Part shown: positions 1-7,331 of the stretch, in pieces
How the letters are laid out: every line of letters starts with the position of its first letter
Numbering within the stretch: position 1 is the first letter of the stretch
Source: an uncultured Stenotrophomonas sp.
GTDB lineage: Bacteria; Pseudomonadota; Gammaproteobacteria; Xanthomonadales; Xanthomonadaceae
DNA: 64,000 nt
Assembly (NCBI RefSeq): GCF_945952405.1
Contig: NZ_CAMFIA010000018.1
Coordinates: forward strand, 1-64,000
Direction: 5' to 3'
Position numbers and translations under genes: made by a program
Notes under the pieces: model-generated
What the model was told of the DNA's origin: nothing
Seen by the model: the letters and a program-made list of their open reading frames with translations, nothing else
Database searches by the model: none

Positions 1-55
1 AACCGCTGACCTCCTGCATGCCATGCAGGCGCTCTCCCAGCTGAGCTATGGCCCC
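1..55 (-). tRNA. tRNA-Ala (GGC), 5' part, cut by window edge
   Basis: The minus strand from 55 down to 1 reads GGGGCCATAGCTCAGC and continues through the anticodon arm. Its seven-base loop ATGGCAT gives anticodon GGC. All of this is identical to the complete tRNA-Ala at 366-441; the T arm and acceptor 3' side lie outside the window. It has its own promoter just upstream, so it looks like a separate functional copy and not a remnant. Confidence 0.95.
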
Positions 56-72
56 GTGTTACCGAGCCGCCT

Positions 73-101
73 ATCATACCTGCGTGTTCACGTTTGTGGA
101 A
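73..101 (-). promoter_or_regulatory. sigma70 promoter of the left tRNA-Ala
   Basis: On the minus strand TTCCAC (96-101) is followed after exactly 17 bp by TATGAT (73-78), which ends 17 bp before the first base of the tRNA. An A/T-rich stretch (104-120) lies just upstream of the -35 and could act as an UP element. Confidence 0.75.
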
Positions 102-192
102 GCTTTTTTTAAACTTTTTTCGTTCCGGTTCAACCGAGGCCACGAGGGCAGGGGAAACCGCAACGCCACAACCTGAATGCCGGTCGGCGGTG

Positions 193-221
193 AACAAAAA
201 AGACCCGGTTATCGGCCGGGT
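193..221 (-). terminator. rho-independent terminator of the tRNA-Ala/tRNA-Glu unit
   Basis: The arms GACCCGG (202-208) and CCGGGTC (215-221) form a seven-base-pair stem. On the minus strand the stem is followed at once by a run of six T. It lies about 20 bp after the 3' end of the tRNA-Glu gene and so ends that transcript before the next tRNA promoter. Confidence 0.85.
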
Positions 222-240
222 CCTTGTTGTTCGTGATGAG

Positions 241-316
241 TGGCGTCCCCACGGGGATTCGAACCCCGGTCGCCACCGTGAAAGGGTGATGTCCTAGGCC
301 TCTAGACGATGGGGAC
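241..316 (-). tRNA. tRNA-Glu (TTC)
   Basis: This is a 76-nt cloverleaf on the minus strand with acceptor GTCCCC pairing with GGGGAC, an encoded CCA end, the T-loop GGTTCGAATCC and anticodon loop CTTTCAC, which gives anticodon TTC. It lies 49 bp downstream of a tRNA-Ala and is followed by a terminator, so the two are probably cotranscribed. Confidence 0.97.
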
Positions 317-365
317 GCACGAAAAACTTCAAGTTGTAGAACCTTCGACGGCCTAATGTCGAAAG

Positions 366-441
366 TGGTGGAGCCAAGCGGGATCGAACCGCTGACCTCC
401 TGCATGCCATGCAGGCGCTCTCCCAGCTGAGCTATGGCCCC
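366..441 (-). tRNA. tRNA-Ala (GGC)
   Basis: This is a complete 76-nt tRNA on the minus strand with CCA encoded. The anticodon loop ATGGCAT gives GGC. The acceptor stem carries the G3-U70 pair that is the identity element for alanyl-tRNA synthetase. It is the first gene of a two-tRNA transcript (Ala then Glu). Confidence 0.97.
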
Positions 442-459
442 ACGTCGCTGAGGAGCGAA

Positions 460-488
460 ATAATAGCCTTGCCCCAGGGGGTTGGCAA
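460..488 (-). promoter_or_regulatory. sigma70 promoter of the tRNA-Ala/tRNA-Glu unit
   Basis: On the minus strand TTGCCA (483-488) and TATTAT (460-465) are separated by 17 bp, and the -10 lies 18 bp before the tRNA. Next to the promoter of the left tRNA it has the stronger -35 match. Confidence 0.8.
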
Positions 489-544
489 GCATTTGTTGCA
501 CTTTTCTTCACGTGTAGTGCGAAGCCCTGTTCTGGCCTCGGTGG

Positions 545-943
545 CTACGCGTTGTCGCCGGTCAGGGCCGCCAGGATCGGGCATTGGTCCAGCGCGCCAT
601 GTCCGGGGCAGGCATCGACCAGCTGCGAAAGCGCGTTGTGCATGCGCTGCAGTTCGGTCATCCGCTGTGCGATGTCCTGCAATCGGGCCTGGGCGGTGTC
701 GCGCACGCTGCCCATGTCCTGCGGGGGGCGATCACTGAGCGCGAGCAGTTCGCCGATTTCCTCCAGGCTGAAGCCCAGGGCCTTGGCGCGGCGGATGAAA
801 CGCAGTCGGCGCAGGTCCGGCTCGCCAAAGATGCGGTAGCCGCCGGGCGAGCGTGCCGCTGTCGGCAGCAGCTGCTGCCGTTCGTAGTAGCGGACCGTAT
901 CGATCGGCACGCCGGCCTGGCGGGCCAATTGTCCAATGTTCAT
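545..943 (-). CDS. MerR family heavy-metal-responsive regulator
   Basis: The 132-residue protein has the MerR winged-helix domain at its start (residues 1-70, with the family pattern TVRYYER near 17-23), then the dimerisation helix and a metal loop with Cys112 and Cys121 in ACPGHGALDQC. Two cysteines near 112 and 120 are typical of CueR, while a histidine within the loop recalls ZntR and CadR. The residue where divalent-metal sensors carry a cysteine near position 79 is not cysteine here, so the metal cannot be assigned. The ATG at 943 is chosen because AGGAA precedes it and the conserved fold begins there; the longer in-frame ATG at 1039 lies upstream of its own operator. It probably represses and activates its own promoter. 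No efflux gene adjoins it. Confidence 0.88.
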   Translation of the reverse strand: MNIGQLARQAGVPIDTVRYYERQQLLPTAARSPGGYRIFGEPDLRRLRFIRRAKALGFSLEEIGELLALSDRPPQDMGSVRDTAQARLQDIAQRMTELQRMHNALSQLVDACPGHGALDQCPILAALTGDNA

Positions 944-970
944 GGCGGATTCCTGCGGAGGCTGCCGTCC

Positions 971-1008
971 ATTGTGAAGCCTTGAGTCTGGTCGAGAGTC
1001 AAGGCTTC
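971..1008 (-). promoter_or_regulatory. MerR-type promoter with operator in a long spacer
   Basis: A palindrome with ten-base arms (GAAGCCTTGA at 976-985 and TCAAGGCTTC at 999-1008) overlaps a minus-strand promoter. TTGACT serves as -35 and CACAAT (971-976) as -10, with a 20-bp spacer. Long spacers of 19-20 bp with the operator between the boxes are the mark of promoters activated by MerR-family proteins. It lies about 30 bp upstream of the merR start, which fits self-regulation. Confidence 0.7.
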
Positions 1009-1128
1009 GCTCGACAGGCGTATTCAGTGCACTTTGCAACTTTCTTCATAGCCCCGCCGCTGGCCCAGTTCCTACCCTTCGCTTGAACCGGCCGTTCGAT
1101 GGCCCGCAACGAACCGAGGAGGTGGACT

Positions 1129-2196
1129 GTGGATGGAATCAGCAACGAAGGATTCGTCGAGGTCGCGGTGGTCGAGTATCCGGGAGGCGACCCTTCGGCC
1201 GCGTCGGTGCTGGCCGAGATGGCGCATGTCGCCAACCGCGTTGCGGCGCAGCAGCGTCGACCGTGCAAGCATGTTCTGGTCACGCGCTGGATCGTCCCTG
1301 CCAGCCAGACCGGCGTGCATCGCATTGCCGGTGCGGAGATGCTCGATGCTGCCATTCCCGCGGTGATCGCCCTCCCCGGACAGATCAGCAGCGGGATCTG
1401 CCTGCGTACCGAGGAAGTCCTGCTGGACTGGCTGCGTGCCCACTATGACGGTGGCAGCCTGCTGGCGGCCGCCAGTGACGGCGTGGGCGTGCTGGCGCGT
1501 GCGGGGCTGCTGGTCGGGCGCACGATAAGCGGGCCGGATCTCGGGCGCCACCCGGGATTGAAGGCCCATTCAATGAGCTGGGTGCCCAGTGAGCGTGCGC
1601 TGGTCGATGACGGCGATCTGTTGACGGTCAGCGGAACGCAGGCCTGGCGCTTCCTCGGCCTGCGGTTGTTGCATCGTCTGCATGGGCAGGGCGTGGCGAG
1701 CGCCGTCGCGCAACAGCTGGGAATCGCCGTGCCTCCGGGAGTCCAGCAGGATCTGGAGCGGTTCAGTGCCAACTTCGCGCACGGTGACCGCGACGTATTG
1801 AAGGCGCAGCGCTGGCTGCACACCACGGCGGCACGAGGTGCCACCCTGGCCGGCATCTGCGGGGTGTCCGGGCTGGAGCCGCGCACGCTGCAGCGACGCT
1901 TCCTGCGCGCCACCGGCCTGCGCCCGATCGAGTACTGCCAGCGCCTGCGCGTTGCCAAGGCGCAGACCCTGCTGCAGCAGGGCGCCGGCATCGATGAGGT
2001 GGCCAGCGGCGTGGGCTATGCCGATCAGAGCGCATTCCGGCGCCTGTTCCTTCGTATCGTGGGCATGACGCCGGCCAACTATCGTCGCCACATCAACAGC
2101 AAGCGACGCGAACGGCCACTGATGCCCTCGGTGGCTGGCAGCCTGCGTGGGCTGCAGGCACCGGCGGGTGTACCGCTGGGACGTAATGCGGCCTGA
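1129..2196 (+). CDS. GlxA/AraC family transcriptional regulator
   Basis: The protein is about 355 residues. The first 190 residues resemble the DJ-1/PfpI (GATase1-like) domain found in GlxA-type regulators; a stretch ending LLVGRTIS matches the region after the usual nucleophile elbow. The carboxy-terminal 100 residues are an AraC-type double helix-turn-helix (RTLQRRFLRATGLRPIEYCQ and a second helix pair ending MTPANYRRHI). The start is taken as GTG 1129 because GAGGAGG lies at the right distance (1116-1122); an ATG at 1099 in the same frame lacks such a site. The effector is unknown. The gene stands alone between a divergent merR and a thioredoxin-like gene. Confidence 0.85.
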   Translation: MDGISNEGFVEVAVVEYPGGDPSAASVLAEMAHVANRVAAQQRRPCKHVLVTRWIVPASQTGVHRIAGAEMLDAAIPAVIALPGQISSGICLRTEEVLLDWLRAHYDGGSLLAAASDGVGVLARAGLLVGRTISGPDLGRHPGLKAHSMSWVPSERALVDDGDLLTVSGTQAWRFLGLRLLHRLHGQGVASAVAQQLGIAVPPGVQQDLERFSANFAHGDRDVLKAQRWLHTTAARGATLAGICGVSGLEPRTLQRRFLRATGLRPIEYCQRLRVAKAQTLLQQGAGIDEVASGVGYADQSAFRRLFLRIVGMTPANYRRHINSKRRERPLMPSVAGSLRGLQAPAGVPLGRNAA

Positions 2197-2268
2197 CACC
2201 CGCGGCGCTTGCAAGCTGGGCGCGAGGCTTCGACCATGCAGGCACTGAACGATTGAACAGGTGGGCGG

Positions 2269-3072
2269 ATGTCGAGTGTCGGGCCGGTACCGATGCCGGT
2301 GGTGTTGATTCTCGCGTGCATGCTGCTGGCGATGGCGGTGGCCCGACTGTGGCCGAGCGGCAAGGAGGACATGCCGCTGCCCTCCGCAGCAAGCATGGTG
2401 TTGGACATGGTGCTGATCGGCCTGCTGTGCGGTCGGATCAGCTTTGTCGTGCTGAACTTCACGCTTTACCGTGAGGCACCCTGGGGCATTCTGCAGATCG
2501 CGGATGGCGGCTATCACGTGGCGGTGGTGCTGCTGTCTGGACTGGCCTGGGGCGTGTGGCGCCTGCGGCAGTGGCGTCCGTTGCGCGCGCGAGTGCTGAC
2601 CGCCGCACTGGTCGGCGTGCTGTGCTGGGCCGGGTGTGGCCAGCTGCTCTCGGCCTGGCAGGAGCGGCAGATGCCACTGCCGGCGCTGCAGGTGGCCGAT
2701 CTCCAGGGGGGCAGGGTCGATCTGCAGCAATTCCGGGGCAGGCCTCTGGTGCTGAATCTGTGGGCCACCTGGTGCGGACCATGCCGCCGTGAGATGCCGG
2801 TGCTGGCAACGGCACAGCGGACACATGCCGACGTCCATTTCGTGTTCCTCAACCAGGGCGAAACCCTGGCCGAGGTGCAGGGTTTCCTGGCCAGTGAACG
2901 GCTGAAGCTCGGCAATGTCCTGCTGGACGAAGAGGCCGCTGCTTCAACCGTGCTGGGGGTGCAGGCCTATCCATCGACATTGTTGTTCGATGCTGAAGGG
3001 CGCCTGCGTGAACTGCATCTGGGTGAGCTGACCGCAGCCGGTCTTGAACACAAACTGCGCCGGCTGCGGTAG
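2269..3072 (+). CDS. membrane-anchored TlpA-like thiol:disulfide oxidoreductase
   Basis: The 267-residue protein has about four hydrophobic segments in its first 125 residues (near 8-25, 46-64, 83-101 and 107-125) and then a periplasmic thioredoxin domain of the TlpA/ResA kind. The active site is W168-C169-G-P-C172 within LWATWCGPCRREMP, and the cis-proline region is recognisable in QAYPSTLLFD. Proteins of this class reduce or exchange disulfides on envelope proteins, often for cytochrome c maturation. It lies 30 bp before a dsbG-like gene on the same strand, so the two probably form an envelope redox pair. Confidence 0.87.
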   Translation: MSSVGPVPMPVVLILACMLLAMAVARLWPSGKEDMPLPSAASMVLDMVLIGLLCGRISFVVLNFTLYREAPWGILQIADGGYHVAVVLLSGLAWGVWRLRQWRPLRARVLTAALVGVLCWAGCGQLLSAWQERQMPLPALQVADLQGGRVDLQQFRGRPLVLNLWATWCGPCRREMPVLATAQRTHADVHFVFLNQGETLAEVQGFLASERLKLGNVLLDEEAAASTVLGVQAYPSTLLFDAEGRLRELHLGELTAAGLEHKLRRLR

Positions 3073-3102
3073 CCTGCGCGGGCATCTCACTACGGAGTTC
3101 CC

Positions 3103-3939
3103 ATGTTGTCGACTTCCCTGCGCACTGCTCCGGCGGTGCTGTTGCTGCCGGTCATGCTGGCATTGGCCGCCTGCAGCCAGGCACAGACGCCGCCAGGCAA
3201 GCCCGCCCCGGCAGCGAGCGCTGCGGCCCCGGCCAGCAAGGGTGACCGCCCGGCCGTGCTGAAGGGCATCGAGAAGCACGGCTTCGAGGTCGTTGCCGAG
3301 TTCGACGCGCCCGGTGGCCTGCGTGGCTTCGCAGGCGTGGTGGGTGGCCAGCAGCCGGCGGCGGCCTACGTGACCGCCGATGGCAAGCACGTGCTGGTGG
3401 GCAGCCTGTTCGATGCCGAAGGCAATGACGTGGCCGCCGAAGCGGTGGAGAAGCTGGTTGCCGCGCCGATGTCGGCCAAGATGTGGACCAAGCTGGAAAC
3501 CAGCGCCTGGGTGCGTGATGGCAAGGCCGATGCGCCACGCGTGGTCTACACCTTCAGTGATGCCAACTGCCCGTACTGCCACAAGTTCTGGGAAGCGGCG
3601 CGGCCATGGGTCGACGCCGGCAAGGTGCAGCTGCGCCACATCATGGTCGGCGTGATCCGCGAGGACAGCCCGGCCAAGGCGGCGGCGATCCTGTCCGCGC
3701 GTGACCCGAGTGCGGCGCTGCTGGAGAACGAACACCAGTTCGACCGTGGCGGCATCAAGGCGCTGCCGAACATCAGCCGCGAGATCGCCGGCAAGCTCGA
3801 TGCCAACCAGGTGCTGATGCTTGAAATGGGCTTCCAGGGGACGCCGGGCATCCTGTTCCAGGATGCACAGGGCCAGGTGCAGCGCCGTGCCGGCCTGCCG
3901 CAGGGCGCAGACCTGCAGACGGTACTGGGTCCGCGCTGA
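3103..3939 (+). CDS. dsbG: thiol:disulfide interchange protein DsbG-like, lipoprotein
   Basis: The 278-residue protein begins with a lipoprotein signal (lipobox LAAC, Cys at about 23) and an Ala/Pro-rich linker. A DsbC/DsbG dimerisation domain (about 45-130) follows, then a thioredoxin fold with active site C156-P-Y-C159 in NCPYCHKFW. The cis-Pro loop is FQGTPGILF. DsbC/G proteins isomerise or protect thiols in the periplasm; the Cys-Pro-Tyr-Cys site favours DsbG. CGGAG precedes the ATG. Anchoring by a lipid is unusual compared with the soluble E. coli protein but common in xanthomonads. The reducing partner could be the TlpA-like protein encoded just upstream. Confidence 0.88.
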   Translation: MLSTSLRTAPAVLLLPVMLALAACSQAQTPPGKPAPAASAAAPASKGDRPAVLKGIEKHGFEVVAEFDAPGGLRGFAGVVGGQQPAAAYVTADGKHVLVGSLFDAEGNDVAAEAVEKLVAAPMSAKMWTKLETSAWVRDGKADAPRVVYTFSDANCPYCHKFWEAARPWVDAGKVQLRHIMVGVIREDSPAKAAAILSARDPSAALLENEHQFDRGGIKALPNISREIAGKLDANQVLMLEMGFQGTPGILFQDAQGQVQRRAGLPQGADLQTVLGPR

Positions 3940-3960
3940 CCCAGCCATTGTTGATGACCC

Positions 3961-3990
3961 GCAGGCCCGCATGGCGACATGCGGGCCTGC
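3961..3990. terminator. perfect hairpin after dsbG, GCGA tetraloop, no U tract
   Basis: Arms of 13 bp (GCAGGCCCGCATG at 3961-3973 and its complement at 3978-3990) close on GCGA, a GNRA-type tetraloop. It lies 22 bp after the dsbG stop. There is no T run on either side, so it may act as an RNA-stabilising end or a rho-assisted terminator. Confidence 0.55.
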
Positions 3991-4077
3991 TGCATTCTGC
4001 GCTTGGGCCCGCTACAGCGCCCCGCGCATCTGCTGTTCGTCGTCACGTCTGAATCGTGACTGACATCAAGCATCGCG

Positions 4078-4095
4078 CCTTGATTCCAATCAAGG
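4078..4095 (+). promoter_or_regulatory. candidate operator upstream of the dcaP-antiporter-decarboxylase operon
   Basis: The 508-bp gap from 3940 to 4447 holds no convincing gene. It contains the dsbG hairpin and an 18-bp perfect palindrome, CCTTGATT-CC-AATCAAGG. A third copy of the half site (ATCAAG) lies about 15 bp further upstream, near 4064-4071. The rest (4096-4447) shows no clear structure and may be a long leader. The regulator that reads the palindrome is not known. Confidence 0.45.
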
Positions 4096-4447
4096 CCAAA
4101 AACGACAGGTCAACTAGGCTGTGACGCATGCAGTACAGCGTCAATGCGCCATGGATGTCGCGCTCGCCAGGCCCTGATCGGGGTCGATGGGCTCAGCCAT
4201 TCACGACACTCTCACTCCGCGCTTGTTACCCAGACCGCTGCGGTCGCCACCTCTCTGGCAGCGCGGCCTTGATGGCGTCGACATCGGTGCGGGCGGGGCA
4301 GTGTCATCGTCCTGTTGCCTGCAACGTGCAGACTGGCCGGTGTCGTCGACGCAGTACCCGCATTTCCAGCAACGGCAACGCGAGGCCGGGGTGGCGCATG
4401 CGTGCATCCCGACCACGCGATCCAGGTGTTCGTCCAGGGAGGATGCA

Positions 4448-5881
4448 ATGCGCGTGGCGGTACTGAGTCTGGCCTGCTTGACCGCGTTGGCGATCACGCC
4501 GGCGTATGCGCAGCAGGAGGGGCAGGACGACGCGCAGGCGCTGCGCCGTGAGATCGCGGCCATGCGTCAGGCACTGGAGGGCATGCAGCAGCGCCTGGAT
4601 CGGCTTGAACAGCGTGATGGCGCGGGCGTCGCTGCCACCGTGCAGGCGCCTGCGCCAATGGCCGCGGCTGCCAGCGCTGCCAACCTGCTGCATCCCACCC
4701 AGGTGCCGGGTGTGGCGCAGCCGGTGCTGCCACAGCGCGAATCGGTGGCCGATCCCTCCACCGCCGCCTCACGACCGGACAGCGCAGCCGGCCCGACCGA
4801 TCCCGACCTGAAGGGGTTCTTCGCCATTCCCGGCACCGATACGGTGATCCGCATCGGCGGCTATGCCAAGCTTGATGCCATCGCCGATTCGCGCGCAGCG
4901 GGCGACGAGGACCAGTTCATCCCATCGTCGATGCCGGTGGCGGGCAGCCATCGCGACGTATCCAATTTCAACATCCATGCGAAGCAGACCCGCTTCAGTT
5001 TCGAGGCGCGGCGCCCGACCACGCATGGCAACCTGCGCTTCTACCTGGAGAACGACTTCTTCGGCAGCAGCGACGGCTACGCGTTCCGCCTGCGCCATGC
5101 CTATGGCCAGCTCGGCAATACCTACGCCGGCTACGGCTACTCCAGCTTCATGGACCCGGACAGCCTGCCCGATACATTGGACTTCGCCGGTCCCGGCGGA
5201 GCCGGCTACCTGCTGGTGGCGGGCATCCACCACAGCTTTGCGATGGGCAAGGGCAACACCCTGACGGTGGCGGCGGAAGATCCGAAGACCGAACTCGCCG
5301 GCGCCAGCGAGGCGCGGGTGGCGGTCAACCGCCTGCCCGATGTAACCGTGACCGCGCGCATGGAGCGCGACTGGGGCCACCTGCAGCTGGGCGCGGTGGC
5401 ACGCAGCCTGGCCTATGACGGTGACGGCGAGCGCGACCGGCGCATGGCCGGTGGCCTGCAGCTGAGCGGCTCGGCGTCGGTCGGTGAGCGCGACCTGCTG
5501 CTGTTCGGTGCACTTGGCGGACGCGGCCTCAGCCGTTACACCGCCGACCTGACCGGCTCCGGGCTGGACGCGGTGGTGGATGTGGACGGGCACCTGGATG
5601 CACTGGACCTGCACGGTGGTTTCGTCGGCTACACCCACTACTGGTCCGAACTGTGGCGCTCCAACCTGATCTTCGGCCAGTTGACCCTGGAGCGGAACGC
5701 CGCACTGGCGGCCGATGCATTCCGGCAGAGCCGTTACGGCGTGTTCAACCTGATCTGGAGCCCGGCACCGTCGTGGACGATGGGCATGGAGCTGCTGTAC
5801 GGCCGCCTGCAGCAGCAGGGTGGCGCGCGCGGCGACACGGTCCGGGTGCAGGGCAGCCTGCAATACAACTTCATCAAGTAA
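4448..5881 (+). CDS. DcaP-like trimeric outer-membrane channel
   Basis: The 477-residue protein starts with a signal peptide (MRVAVLSLACLTALAITPAYA), then a short coiled coil (about residues 25-55, a heptad-like stretch of Leu, Met and charged residues) and a Pro/Ala linker. A beta-barrel begins at GFFAIPGTDTVIRIGGYAKLD, a start typical of the DcaP family. DcaP channels are trimers that take up dicarboxylates and other small anionic solutes. GGGAGGA precedes the ATG at 4448; the longer in-frame start at 4187 would remove the signal peptide and is rejected. It is the first gene of an operon with an amino acid antiporter and a decarboxylase, so it may pass amino acids or polyamines across the outer membrane. 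That role is inferred from position only. Confidence 0.85.
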   Translation: MRVAVLSLACLTALAITPAYAQQEGQDDAQALRREIAAMRQALEGMQQRLDRLEQRDGAGVAATVQAPAPMAAAASAANLLHPTQVPGVAQPVLPQRESVADPSTAASRPDSAAGPTDPDLKGFFAIPGTDTVIRIGGYAKLDAIADSRAAGDEDQFIPSSMPVAGSHRDVSNFNIHAKQTRFSFEARRPTTHGNLRFYLENDFFGSSDGYAFRLRHAYGQLGNTYAGYGYSSFMDPDSLPDTLDFAGPGGAGYLLVAGIHHSFAMGKGNTLTVAAEDPKTELAGASEARVAVNRLPDVTVTARMERDWGHLQLGAVARSLAYDGDGERDRRMAGGLQLSGSASVGERDLLLFGALGGRGLSRYTADLTGSGLDAVVDVDGHLDALDLHGGFVGYTHYWSELWRSNLIFGQLTLERNAALAADAFRQSRYGVFNLIWSPAPSWTMGMELLYGRLQQQGGARGDTVRVQGSLQYNFIK

Positions 5882-5958
5882 CCGCCAGCGGTCGTACGCC
5901 AGCGTAACCCGTCCCCACGCCCGCTCGCACCGGGCCCATGCCAGTACAGGAGATTGTC

Positions 5959-7311
5959 ATGGCAGAAGCAAAGAAAATCGGGGTGGTGGGAGCCACCTTC
6001 CTCGTCGCCGGCAACATGATGGGCTCGGGCGTGTTCCTGCTGCCTTCCAGCCTTGCCAAGATCGGTACCGCCTCGATCTGGGGCTGGCTGATCACCACCG
6101 CCGGTGCCCTGCTGCTGGCGTTCGTGTTCGCCAAACTGGGCAAGCTGGCGCCCAAGGCCGGTGGTCCCTACGCGTATGCGCGTGACTGGTTCGGGCCGTA
6201 CATGGGCTTCCAGACCAACACCATCTACTGGTTCGCCAACTGGATCGGCAATGTCGCCATTCCGATCGCGGCGGTGGGCTACTTCAGCTACTTCTTCCCG
6301 ATCCTGTCCGAACCGCTGGTGCGCTGCATCGCGGTGCTGGTGCTGGTGTGGGCACTCAGCTTCGCCAACATGATCGGCCCGGCCTTCGTCAGCCGGGTGC
6401 AGACGGTCACCACCAGCTTCGCACTGGTACCCATCCTGGGCATCGCCATCTTCGGCTGGTTCTTCTTCGATGCCGATATCTTCAAGGGTGCCTACAACGT
6501 GTCGGGTGAATCCAACTTCGGCGCGATCTCCAGCGCTGCGGCACTCACCCTGTGGGCCTTCATCGGTGTCGAATCGGCCTCGGTGACCGCCGGCGTGGTC
6601 GAAAACCCGGAAAAGAACGTGGCCCGCGCCACCCTGGCCGGCGTGTTCCTGGCCGCCATCGCCTACATCGCCAGTTCCTCGGTGATCATGGGCATGGTGC
6701 CGAATGCGGAACTGCAGGTGTCCGACGCGCCGTTCGCGCTGGCCGCGGCCAAGGCCGTCGGTGGCTGGGGCGGGGCGCTGGTGAGCCTGTGCGCCTTCGT
6801 CGGTGCCGCCGGTTCGCTGGGCGGCTGGATCCTGCTGACCGCGCAGAGCGCCAAGGCGGCATCCGATGACGGACTGTTCCCGAGCATCTTCAGCAAGACC
6901 AACAAGGATGACGTACCGGTCAAGGGCGTGCTGATCGTGGCGGTGCTGATGACCCTGGCGGTGCTGGTCACCTCCACCTCGGAGACCGCGTCGGCACAGT
7001 TCGACGTGATCACCTCGGCGGCGGTGGTGCTGACCCTGCTGCCCTACATCTACTCGTGCGTGGCCTGCTACTTCGTGGTCGAGCGCTCGCACACCCTGGT
7101 CCACACCGGTGCGTTCTGGACGCTGACCAGCCTGACCGTCGTGTACTGCCTGTGGGCGATCTACGGCTCGTCGGGAAGCATCGTGCAGTACGCCTTCCTG
7201 TTTGTGCTGTTCATCACCGTGTTCTATCCCTTCTTCAGCGAGGAGCGCCGCCAGCAGCGGCAGCGCGCCCGCGAGGCATCGGCCATCAGCGCCAGCGCCC
7301 AGCGTTCCTGA
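5959..7311 (+). CDS. AdiC/LdcB-type basic amino acid:amine antiporter (APC family)
   Basis: The 450-residue inner-membrane protein has the 12-helix pattern of the APC superfamily. It matches E. coli AdiC through much of its length as recalled: GNMMGSGVFLLP in helix 1, GGPYAYAR, QTNTIYW, TLWAFIGVESAS in helix 6 (with the tryptophan that packs on substrate) and SLGGW in helix 8 (the gating tryptophan). AdiC swaps external arginine for agmatine; the Pseudomonas homologue LdcB is paired with lysine decarboxylase. The ATG at 5959 follows AGGAG; a start at 5938 is possible but has no such site. It lies 20 bp before the decarboxylase gene, so substrate in and amine out would be coupled to proton consumption. 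Whether lysine or arginine is used is not settled by sequence reading alone. Confidence 0.9.
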   Translation: MAEAKKIGVVGATFLVAGNMMGSGVFLLPSSLAKIGTASIWGWLITTAGALLLAFVFAKLGKLAPKAGGPYAYARDWFGPYMGFQTNTIYWFANWIGNVAIPIAAVGYFSYFFPILSEPLVRCIAVLVLVWALSFANMIGPAFVSRVQTVTTSFALVPILGIAIFGWFFFDADIFKGAYNVSGESNFGAISSAAALTLWAFIGVESASVTAGVVENPEKNVARATLAGVFLAAIAYIASSSVIMGMVPNAELQVSDAPFALAAAKAVGGWGGALVSLCAFVGAAGSLGGWILLTAQSAKAASDDGLFPSIFSKTNKDDVPVKGVLIVAVLMTLAVLVTSTSETASAQFDVITSAAVVLTLLPYIYSCVACYFVVERSHTLVHTGAFWTLTSLTVVYCLWAIYGSSGSIVQYAFLFVLFITVFYPFFSEERRQQRQRAREASAISASAQRS

Positions 7312-7331
7312 GTTAGTCAAGGAGAATCAAC

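Noticed and set aside
1..441. Two identical tRNA-Ala copies as ends of an integrated element
   Set aside because: Both copies have full promoters, only a tRNA-Glu and terminator lie between, and there is no integrase.
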